Positions 37,201 through 49,200 of a stretch of 64,000 nt of DNA are shown piece after piece. Below the pieces are notes generated by a model. That model did not search any database. It had not been told where the DNA came from and saw only the letters and a list, made by a program, of their open reading frames with translations. Made by a program: the position numbers and the translations under genes. Each line of letters begins with the position of its first letter. Positions within the stretch are counted from its first letter, which is position 1. Origin of the DNA: Leptasterias polaris. Lineage: Eukaryota; Echinodermata; Asteroidea; Forcipulatida; Asteriidae. The stretch covers positions 1-64,000 of the forward strand of contig JAZGTN010000316.1 of assembly GCA_037783415.1 (NCBI GenBank), written 5' to 3'.

Positions 37201-40200
37201 CAGATGAATATTCAAATTCCCTAGTTTGTTGTTTACAATGTGTCAAATTACGCACACACCTCCAGCATAATTTATTCGGATGCCTTGTTGAATCATCGAG
37301 CCAGATATTTATACTGTACAGTATTTCTAATTCCTTTCTGTATTGTGCACAATCCACTGCCACATATGAATTATTTGTATTTAATTTTGTGCACACACGA
37401 CACAACTTATCAAGTGCTAATTGATGAAACTGCAATGTATTCATATCTGGAAAACTTCCTGTAAAGATGTCATCGTTGCAATAAAGTGTTTACCTTGAAA
37501 CAGTGAATCACAGTAGTATTGCAGTCTGTTTGTTCAACACATCTTTATTTGAGAGTCTGTGTTTGACGATCGCGATACGAACGTAAACAACATACTGAGT
37601 AGTAGTCATAGAGCTATGGTAGTAGTACATAGATCTTTTTACTACACTATAATCTACGTTTTGCATCCCGCGCGCTATTGACGTGTTGGCTGTGGAGGTG
37701 CGCGGTGCACGTCTGCGACTGTGTGTACATTTTAATAGGAGTTTTACGTGATTTTTTGTTCATCTCCGTGAAAAACACACTCTTAAAAATCTATTTCTTG
37801 TAAATATGCCCGCTGTCTTGTTTTATTCGTTTGGGCTTTAGGGAAAACAAGTATATTTTTTTCAAGAAATTGGCTCCACTTTATCGGGAAAACCCAGAAT
37901 TTTTATTTTGGGACATTTTAGAATCAACAGTTTCTCACTATCTTCGGGAATTCACGTCCAGACCAGGGTGGAAAAACCCTCATATTTTATATTTTTCCTC
38001 ACACATTATTACTCTCAATAAATAAAAGTGATCGATTGAAAGTGTTTATGATAAATTATGAACAAATAACTCGAAAATCAATTGGTTATGTATGGACAAT
38101 TCAATGTAATTATCGTTTTTTTATTCAACGTTAACGTTGAGCCTCCGCCATTTTGGAAACGGATTGTTGTTTCATTACTGGAGGAAACGTTTGTTCGTTG
38201 CGAAATCTTTTAATGCGCTGTGTTAATGGGCTTGATACGGCCGTGCTGCCTGCTTTCCATAGGGAAATTGGCTTTTGACAGAAAAACCCACAATTACAGT
38301 TCAGTTCTTTGTATTGGCTTTGTTTCTCCTTCTTTTCGCCTTTTTTCCTAATTTCACCTGAAATTGTTCGGCTGGTGGTGAATGTTGTCTCTTTGTTGAC
38401 ACGTTTGAAACAGTGGAGCCCCCAGAGTCCGAGTCCGAGTCCGAGTCCGAGGGTTCACTCTCTCCTCCCTCGTCCCTTGCCTTCTTGCATGTCTCCCAAT
38501 GACCATTTTTCCGCAGAAAAGGCTCCCATTGTGCAGGGGAGACTAATTCCCATTTCTTAAGCCAGGTGCCTCCATACAGCTTGCCTATACACCTTTTCAT
38601 TCGCTCGTTGATCACCACTGACCCCTCTGACGCCTTGTCCACTGGCTCTTCCACCTGCGGGAGTGTAGAGGGTTCCTCCGGCACCGGTTTCTTTAGGGTA
38701 GTTTGGGTTTGGGTTTTCTTTCTTCCTTCTTTTTTGTTCCGGGATTGCTTCGTGGGTTTAGGTTTTTCTGCTGGTTTGGGGGGTTCAGGTTGTGGTTCTG
38801 GCGTGGGGTCCGCTATATCCTCCTCTTCCTCCTTTGGGGCTGGCTCTTCGTCGGTTGTGGGGTCCTGATCCTCAATGTTGCTCTCCTCGGATGAGGATTC
38901 AGTCTCCTCGGATGAAGATTCAGACAGTCTTTGAACTCTAACCCTGTTAGCATATGATAGAGGACATGCTCGTGCAATATGGCCTTCACCTCCGCAATTT
39001 TTACATGAGATAGGTTTAGGACACTGTGCGGCCCTGTGTCCATTTTCTCCACAGTTGAAACATGTCATGGTGGGACATTCGGCGACTTTGTGGCCTGGCT
39101 GGTTACATCTACGGCAAGTTTCTACCTGCCCGTTGTACTTGACGATCAGCCGGAAGCTTCCAATCTGGATGTAGCTAGGGATTGGTTCATTGACTTCCAT
39201 CTTGACGTGTCTATTCCCATTCTCCCAGTCGGGGTACTGCTGCCAATGACCTCTTCTTACCCCGTGCACCTTGCCGTACTTGGTGAGGACCGTAGTGGTA
39301 CAGTTGCATTATTTCGGGTGGTTCAAAAGCTTTGCTGCTCTTTTTATTTGGGGGAAGATGGTCTACAGCAGCAGTTTTGTTCATCAACATATTTAGTGCT
39401 TGACATTTAAATCGAGCGCTAACAAGAGTTTGCCCAAATATGCAACTTTTAAATAATACTGTCTACGCCAGGCTTAGACTGATTCCATGTGCTTAGTCCG
39501 TCAGGCCCAATGATTTCATTTGATAAACACGCATTGACGTAAGCTTTCCAAATCTGTGTTGATGTGTCCGAGGTGATGTAATTTGTCAGCTCGCTATTGC
39601 GCTTTGATCGTCTGCTGCGTGTGTTATATATGTGTGTGCAGTTTCCCCCCCCCCCCCCCCCCCCCCACTTTGTGATGAATTTGTACAAATCGCGTATTGA
39701 CAAAGAATCTTCGTGTGACGTCACACTTTGTGGTTCGTGAATAACAGCAGATACCGGCCTTGCGCGCCTGGCAGGATCCTGCCAGATGTACTTTCGACCT
39801 TTATACACATGTATAATTATGTTTGGTAGCAGTGTCAATCTGGTGGTATGAATCATTGCATGCACGTCTGTCCAATGAAACCATTAGGTTTGTAAGACCA
39901 GTGCCTGTCCAGGCTCTACACAGACAATAATATGTCCTCATTATCATCTTCCTGCTATTTCTTTCAGGTGCTTGTGGTGGCACTAACATTCTCGTTGGAA
40001 GTGAACCAATTAACTTCACATTGCCAGGATACCCAACTAGCTACCCACCGTCTCTCGACTGCGATTGGGTGATCGTTGCTCCGTATTTTATGTCAACAGT
40101 ACACGTAGGAATAAGTGATTTTTCGACAGAAGACAGTAAAGACATAGCTACCCTTCACGGCACCAATCTCTATGGAGACATGGTGTTATTTGAGCTGACT

Positions 40201-43200
40201 GGATCCATCGATAAATTGATATCTACAACTTTCAGTTCATCGCAGGAAGTGTTCTTTATGTTTAGAAGTGATTCATCTATTAGTGGACGAGGGTTTTTAC
40301 TGGAACTTTACAGCAGCAATAGTAAGTTCTCTTGAGAATTTCTAATCTTACGACTACTGATGAATAATTGGTTTATTGGTGTTCAAATTCAAGTATACAC
40401 TATAAAGTGCCTTGGCCCTCGTGCTTAAAAAGACTTGAGAATACAGTATGACAATGATTTCAAAGGACCAGGGTTACCACTAGAGGACACAAATTCGCAT
40501 ATAACAGGTTATGTTTTTAGCTCAAAGGTGGCACAAATGGATACGTGTAAATTCCTGCTGCTCATCAACATTAAATATTATATTTGGAAATTTACGCCAT
40601 TGGCGTTTGTGAAACCCAACTAAACAACTTGTAAATATTTATTTGTTTTAACAAAACTAATTTCAATTATATAAGTCTTACACGTTTTTTTTTAATGTAC
40701 TGGTAACGCATCTTGCCCTGACCCCGATGTCTTTGATTGTGGAGACGGCTCTTGTTTGAAGCTAAGCGGAAGATGTGATGGGTTTAGAGATTGCCAAAGA
40801 AGTGGAGCAGATGAAGATGATTGTGGTAAGAACGTTTGCATTGTCCTCATTCGAGGCTACACTGGCGCAAATTCAAATCAACATCATTTCAAGGGAAAGG
40901 TCAACATTTGGTACCGCAAGGTGGCAGCAGACTAATTTATGCGGATAACGATACCAAATATACACTATCATTTGCGACGTATAAAGCAAGTTGAGTTGTT
41001 AAACTTCGGTCAATTTTCCGTTAAATCACGCCTGCCTGGTTTGTGTTTCACTCGAACGCGTTTAGTCGATTGATTCGGCAAGTATAGCGACCGACATGGC
41101 GACGACGTAGAGATAACAAAATGTATTGTTCCGAAACTCCATCTTGACAAAGTGACGTAACTTTTAGTAATAGTTGACTAAAGAAACAGTGCTCTAGAGC
41201 TTGGTTGAACTCCCGCCAAGAGAACATGCTTGTAGATTTTGCTGACAGTCAAAAGAAAACGCACTGTTTGCACTAATTACAAAAATCGTTTTCTTTTTTC
41301 ATCTCTCTGTAAATGTTGTTGTTGTTCTTGGAAGCTTGCATAAGCACAAAATCAAGACACAAAATAATGCTCTTTCTTATCGTGTTCATTCCTAGACGAA
41401 ATTACCTGCCCAGGATCTTTTCTTTGTCGGGATTCATTAGAATGTATTCGCGTGTCCTCAGTCTGTGATGGCAGAATAGATTGTCCGTATGGAGATGACG
41501 AATCACCACAAGCTTGCGGTATGTTTTTATTTATATTCAAATACGTTTTCAATTATTTACAACTACCTTTTTTCGAAAGTAGTAGTCCCGGCTGATTTCC
41601 TACCTCATGCCCAAGTAGTAGTTAATAAGCGGACAGCTCCTTTCAGAATTTAAATATAACCCGAAGTCTCCCGAATTCCGAATAATTTGCTCCGCAGCAG
41701 TAGAATAAATAGCAAGACAAGTTCTCAAAGAACAAAATATATCTAGCAGGTAGATAGTTATACACATGGTGTTACTGCAAACATACATTCAACGCCTCAA
41801 ATCCCATATGGGGGGTCTACTTTCTTTTGCTTCTTATTATTTTATTATTTGTGTTTATGCTCATTTATCAGCATCCACATGTATTTAAATGTATTTAGTT
41901 AGTAACTAATTGTTTATTTAGTTAGTTACTTATTACTTGTTTAATACTTATTTACTTACTTTTTCCCCTTTTTTGTCTTGCTCTTGCTTTGAAGCTATAC
42001 AGCTTCATTTATTCAACAACAACAACAAACACACAAACAATTATACATCATTTGCACATAATTAAGGTCCACATATAAATTATGGCAAACACAACAATTT
42101 AATAAAATAAAAACATAAACAAGCATAGGCCTATACAATTTAGCGTGACATAATCACGTGATACGAAAAACTCAAGAAAAAGATTTTAATTTCACCCAAA
42201 AAGACCAAAACTACATGAAATAGATTTAGAAATGAAAAACTACACATATTCCTAGTTCCCGTTCATACATGAAAAGGCAACTGTTTTACTTATTTATTTA
42301 TGACTTTGTTTTAGTATTATATCGTCTGTTCAGAACAAGGTCATTCATTTGTTTGCATTTTATATGGGTTCATAATGGGAGACGAAGTTCCATGACGGAA
42401 TTATTGAGTAACAGTTTTTAATTAAAAAGTCAGTACTCCGCAACTTTTTGTTTAATAAAAACAAATCCATATTCCCCAACTACAACTAGCAAAACTGTTT
42501 TATTACCCTCGGGGTTGTTTTTCACTGAAAGAAATTCCACCAAGGACCAGCTCTCCAGGTTTCCCCTAGGAATCGTAAAGCAATTACTTAGCCTTTGCCC
42601 TCATTACCACTAATAGGTGAAATGAATCATTTTGAATGTATAAACTATGAATATAGTTGAATATTGGGAAATTTCAACAGTTATTTTGCTACAATTTATT
42701 TTATTTAGTCACAAGGGTCTACATCTAATGGTTTGGGGCGATTTAAAAGTGAATACGTTCTCCCCCAAAATGTATTACACACATTAATATCAAACTGTCA
42801 CTTAAAAATGGCGTTAGTGTAACCGTGTGATTTTTTGTTAATGATGTCACGGAGTGAAGAATTGATCATTGCGAATATGAAATTGAATTTAATGACCTTA
42901 AAGTTCCGAGCAGACGATTTTTTTATCTCCTCTTCTTTCTCCCCTTCTTTCTCTTGACTGAAGTAACAGAGAACCATTGGAAGCACATATAACCCTATCA
43001 GTACCACGGGCGACAAATGGCACATATTTGGGGTCATTCTTCCCGACCAGGGCTCCATATGGCACCTTGTCAAATGTATTGTTTAACAACCAGTGGCGCT
43101 TATTGGTCCCCACCCATAATGCTTATTGAGAAAGTAACAAGGGCGCCCTCTATTGGCGAATTCGTTAATCCCATTGTTATTTATAGCGTCCCCCCGGCCG

Positions 43201-46200
43201 CGGACCTGTTGGCGCGCATTCATTCAAACGAACAAGTGGCTGCAACATTATGGACGGCGATAGAAATGCAGAAATTTTGGCCGAGATATTTGCAGACAGC
43301 GACTCGGAAGGAGGGGAGATCGACTCGGAAGGAGGGGAGATCGACTCGGAAGGGGAGATCGACTCGGAAGGGGAGATCGACACGCAGGATGGTGGTGAAT
43401 CAACCTCCAGCGAATCGGCGAGCGAGGTGGAGCAGGTAAGCACGATGTTTTTAGGGAGTAGGTCATGACCGTGCATGCAGTTAGAGGGCAGGAATAACTT
43501 GGGCATAAATTTGTCCAAAAGTACCCCTTTTTACATTGGCTTTTAATTTGATTTAGGACAATGGCTCTTAAAGGTACATAGAACAATAAAATGGCGTTTC
43601 TGCGGGCGTTCTGAATTATTAAGTTTGTCACTTAAAGTTATGATGTGTAGACTCGGGCAACAATGAATACAAAAAGACCATCAACGATGGGCCACCATTG
43701 GCGGCCATGTTGGATGTAAAGAATTATCCCATAATGGTTTGCGGAAGGGCGCCCTCTGTTGGTGCAACGCAATGAATTAACCCTCGGTTAAGATACCAGC
43801 GCTATCTAAGTGTTATTATTATTATTGGCGATAAGGACTATTACACTAAAAAGCACAAAAACAATGGGAAAGTTAATTACCACAATTTGACATGGCAACT
43901 GCATGCACACCCCTCCCCCACTTCTTTCCCCTTCCCCCACCCCTTTCCCTTCTCACCCCTTCCCCCACCCCTTTCCCTTCTCACCCCTTCCCCACCCCCT
44001 TGCCCTATATTTGTGGAACGAGAAGGTTACATAATAAAATTTTCATCAATCTGGGTCCTCAAATAACTCTGCATATAGCACACTTTACGTAAAGTGATAG
44101 ATCTACAGCGCCCTGATGCATATTGCCTCTTCCCTCTTTCCTACTGCAGGAAAACGCTAAATCTACACGGAAGAAACCAGACTTCAGATCGGGTTGGAAA
44201 GAGATCGGTCGTCTCAACAGGAAGCCGATGCAATTCACCGGAGATGCCGGCCCCACCAGTGATTTTACAGGACTTTCTGCAACACAGGTATTCCAGTTGT
44301 TCTTTTGCAGTACGGTTTGGGATATGCTTGTAGACGAAACAAACCGCTACGCAGAACAAAGTGCTTCACAAACGTCCTGGACCCCCACTCACTTAAATGA
44401 AATGATGGCATTTGTCGCACTCCTGCTTGCTATGGGTATCAACAAGTCACCTCAGTACAGCATGTACTGGTCAACATCTGAAGTTCTACTCACGCCATTG
44501 TATCCATCCATTATGTCCAGAAATAGATTTAGTTCCATTATGAGATTTTTTCACCTGTCTGACAACCAGTTGCCTCAACCAGCCTCTGGATGTGACAAGC
44601 TTAAGAAAGTTAGGCCTTTGCTGGATGTCATCCTCCCCAAATTTCGCAACCTGTATTACCCTGGACAGAACTTATCTCCTGATGAGAGTATGATCAAATT
44701 TAAGGGAAGAATCGGGTTTCTACAGTACATGCCCAGAAAACCGGTCAAATGGGGAATGAAGGCATTCTCTTTGAATGAGTCGGAGACTGGTTACACGTGC
44801 TCTTGGGTATTGTACACAGGAGCTGCTCCCAAGGAGACGAAGACTTCACAAAGGCCACCTGTAAATACCGAATCATCCCCAGCAAAATGCCATCCCTCTG
44901 ACCTAACCATCCCAGGAGAAGTCGTCCTTGAACTTGTAAATGGATTTGAACATAAAGGACATGTAATTTATTGTGATAATTACTTTAACAGGCCAGCTCT
45001 GGTATCAAAAATGGACAACCTAGGATTTGGATGTAGTGGGCCTGTGCGTTATACGGCACTGGGCATACCTCGTGCAGCACACCCAAAGACAAATGGAATG
45101 AAAAAGGGAGATGACCCCAAATTTTATGAGAAGGCTGGTCAGTTATGCATTGTTTGGCGTGATAACAAAAATGTTGTATTCCTAACAAATGTAGGCGATT
45201 GCCAAGTAATAATGAAAAAAATTCGGTGTAAGAAAAGCGAAAGTGGATTGCGTGAAATTGCTAAGCCAAAATCTATAGATTACTACAACAAATTCATGGG
45301 AGGAACAGATCTCGCTAATCAAATTTGTCAGTACTACACGCATACACACAGAAGTTTGAAATGGTGGAAACGGGTGTTTTTTTGTTTGTTGAACATATGT
45401 ATGCTCAATGCTACGGTAATTTTCAACAGCATACCAACAAATAAGCATGTCAGTAATCTTGACTTCCGTATTCAAGTTATAGACGGCTTGCTCACGGGTT
45501 GGGAGCGTTCTACAATGCTGCGTTGTAGACGATCCAATGCGAATAACCTTCCTGTTGGGATGATAGAGAAAATGCATTATCCTGGAAAAAACCCTTCCGG
45601 AAGAAAACGTGACTGCATCGTTTGTAGTAACCGTCGATTACACAAGAGAAAACAAACGAGGATGATTTGCAAACAATGTACATATCCAATGTGCGTCGTT
45701 CCTTGCTTTGAGAATTACCATACATTGCACTTGGTTTAAATTTATGGCATAAATAAATATGTAGCTCCATATTTGTAGGCATTTTTAACAATAGCCCCCA
45801 GCCCCCCCCCCCCCTGCCCCCCCTATTCAATGTTGCCGCCAAAAATGTGTTCGTGTGTCCGCAATCCAAGGCAACTTTGAAAGAGGGGGGGAGGGGGAGG
45901 GGGAGGGGGGAAGGGGGTGGTCGTTTGTCAACACTTTTTTGTGGTTCATTTGTATTTAATGTCCTTCAATAAATAGTTCAGTGACATAAAATTATGTACA
46001 TTTGGTCGTTTGTCAACACTTTTTTGTGGTTCATTTGTATTTAATGTCCTTCAATAAATAGTTCTGTGACATAAAATGATTTAGATTTGGTGGTATGCTA
46101 TAATGCTATTTGATTTACTGACACCATGGAGGATTAGACTGTATGCCTGTACAGTGCATACAATACACATGAAAAATCACTCACTGCACATTGGGGGCGC

Positions 46201-49200
46201 TCTTCATTAAAATCCACACAAATTCGTTGGTGCAGAAGCATTGTGAGGGGTAACACACTGCTGGTATGCAAGGTCCTACTGTGAAATATTTGCTGGTAAT
46301 GATAGGGTTAACTGTCTTCAAACATCATGTGAACAAAACCAAATGAACGAAAAGGGATATCATTTATCATTAACAATTGATGTAATGATATATCAATACT
46401 CCAATTAATTAGTTTATTCATTTATCTATTCACTTGCACACAAATTTGTAACTGTAAAATGTAAAGGAACTTTAGATTTATTGAATTTTTTATTTCTTTA
46501 AAAACTTGTCGAAAATTTGTTGTTAGAACACTTAAGGTGAATTAATTAGGGTAGGTTTGATTCCGTTTAATTCCGAATAATTTTCATTTTTGTTTTCAAT
46601 TTATTATGAAAAAGCCGACCGATGTCCGGCAATGTGTTCATGTAAGGTCTCTGATGATGATGCCTATGTCGTTCAGTGTAACTTGGGCTGGAATCAGGAG
46701 ACCGTAGATCAAATTGTCGTCAAAACCACTGACCTGTAAGTACATTAACAAAGCTTTACGCTTTTTCCGTTTTTGTTATATCTGTCGTTGTTTGCGCAAA
46801 AACAATTCATCTTGCTGGTTTATCCAATGGTGGTGGTGGTGGTGTTGTTGATTTGGTTGTGTTTTTTTGTTTTTGTTGTTGCTGTTGTTGTTGTTCTTTT
46901 GTGTGTGTTTAAAGTTTTTCTGCATTAAAAGCCTCTTATACAGCCCTTTACTGGATTGTTTTTCCTGCAGCAAACTGACGAATGAAAATATAACCCGACT
47001 GAATACAGGAATCTTCAAACATTTCACATACTTGAAATCACTGTAAGTTGCTCGCTTGTTCCCTTCCCCCAAAGTCGACCAGTCCTTTGAGTCACAAGCC
47101 CAGAGAGGTATAGATGCAGGCGTATCCGACGACTGGTAGTTGAGGTATTATTATTGGTTCAAGACGCTCCTGTTGTTTATGTTCTTGAAAGCTCTCCACT
47201 AGAGGGCGCTGTCAACCACGAACCGCTATCACCCCGAGAACCGTTATTTTAGAGCAAGTTCGATCAACGACCATAGTTAACCATAGTTCGACTAACTCTG
47301 ATCGAACCCGCGCTAGTCAACGATAGTTGGACCAGTCTAGTCGACTATTTGCGACCATCCAATCGAGGCTGGTCGAGGTTGGTCGCATCGTTGGTTGCCA
47401 ATAGCAATTTGTCATATCGCAGTGTGCTGCAGTGCAGAGAAGACGAGTTATTCTTAAAATGGCTGAATCAACACAGAAGAAGTGAGTAATAAGCAAATAT
47501 CGTCTGTGTCACTATCGCCCATGTCATCCAAAAACGTAAACAAACAGGCCGTCGTGGCGGCCGCCATCTTTTTTACAGACGGTCACTAGACAACGACTAG
47601 AGTCGTTCGCACTTTTATTTCAGCGCGCATGCGTTCCGTACGTCACGAACTAACCACGAGTCGACGATTGTAACCTGATCGAACTTCTTCTTAGCGGTCT
47701 ATGGGGAGAGCGCGCCCTCTTGTGGCGATGTATTGTGGGAAGATAATAATAACAGTAGACTGTTGAACCAAGACTATGGCAGAAATTGAAGTACGGACTT
47801 AATTTATGACCATTTCAGTAATGTTTACGCTTGACGGCAAAGTATATGTGACGGTTGCGATGCAAACCCCCTAATTTATTACGTAATCATCAGTGTTGGA
47901 GGTCTCGGCCGAGGTCTCGGTCTCGGTCTCCCCCTCTCCCTCGGTCTCCCCCCGCAAGGTCTCGGTCTCGGTCTCGGTCTCGGACTTTGAGGTCTTGACT
48001 CCAACACTGGTAATCATTAATTTCTTTAAATATTTTGGCAAGCGCCCTCAGGCAGCTGCCCTCTCAAGATCATTCTGTTTCGGGCTGAAGACCAGTTAAG
48101 ACGTGTTTTGTTATCTTCACCCTACAGGAACCAATAAAACAGACTGAGTCATTTTAATGCAGTTTAGCCCGTTTCATTACGAGGGTCACATATACAATCG
48201 GTTTTTGGAGCCAAAGAAAAGAGACAGTCATCTCGTTGGATCATGGCCGACGTTTTCCCGCCTTGTGGCCGACGCTTTCCCGTCAGTGCGAACACACAAG
48301 AAAATATTTTATTTATTTCATATTATTTACAGTCCAATGTCTGGAGTGAGGGGGAGAGTGAGGGGGGGGGGGGGGGGGGGTGGTCGCAATGTCCATCATA
48401 ATTTGCATATTATATATTGGTTATACAGCTCGTTTCATTATTTTTGATCTGTCTGCTATACTATGTATGTGGATGTTTGTTCCCTATATCCTCACCTCAA
48501 TTTACTTCGATTTCCAGTGTAACATTTTGCTCCAATAATTTATATTCAGATGACGTTAACTTTGTTTTTATCCAACTAGAGTTCTGACAAGCAACAGCAT
48601 AAAATACTGGCCAGATGGAACATTTTCTGGACTCTATAACCTCATTTTCCTGTAAGTCATTTACACTAATGTTTTCCAACTGTCAAAATTGAAACCATTT
48701 TGAAATTCATCAAAGGTCCTAGCTAATTACAGAATAAGTTTAACAAATAGAAATGTTGCAAAAATCAACCTTTGTAATTTTGAGAGATATATATATATTT
48801 TTAAAAGCACATATTAAGTATCTTGAGATCTGGGGCCGTTTTCACAAAGAGCTGAGATTGATCTTAAGTTCACATCAATTTTAATTGCTAAGCAAAGTGT
48901 GATGTCATAATACAAACCTCTATGGTGATATTGACAACTCATCTTAAGACGAATCTTAGTGCTTTGTGAAATCGAGCAATGAAGTTATATATTCATAGAG
49001 TAATCTAAATTACAGTCTGGTACGATGAAGGGTTTAACTTAACCCTGCGACCCACATCATTCAAAGGCATTGAGAAGAGTATTCACAGCTGACAGGCTGG
49101 ACGAAGTTTCGGATACATTAAAACAGTTAGTTTGTATTTGAGCTTTTTGTTTTGCATGGACATTTGGATAGACTATAATAAATATACAACTATAGCTTAA

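Larger units (their letters stand above)
42993..46307 (+). mobile_element. piggyBac-type transposon, apparently complete
   Basis: The left end CCCTATCAGTACCA matches the right end inverted (CCCTATCATTACCA). The right flank is TTAA (46308-46311), the piggyBac target; the left flank is ATAA (42989-42992), one base off. It contains an intact two-exon transposase. It is inserted in sense orientation in receptor intron 14. Confidence 0.8.

Noticed and set aside
38309..38894. Plus-strand frames opposite the zinc-knuckle protein
   Set aside because: They are shadows of the minus-strand ORF1-like frame.
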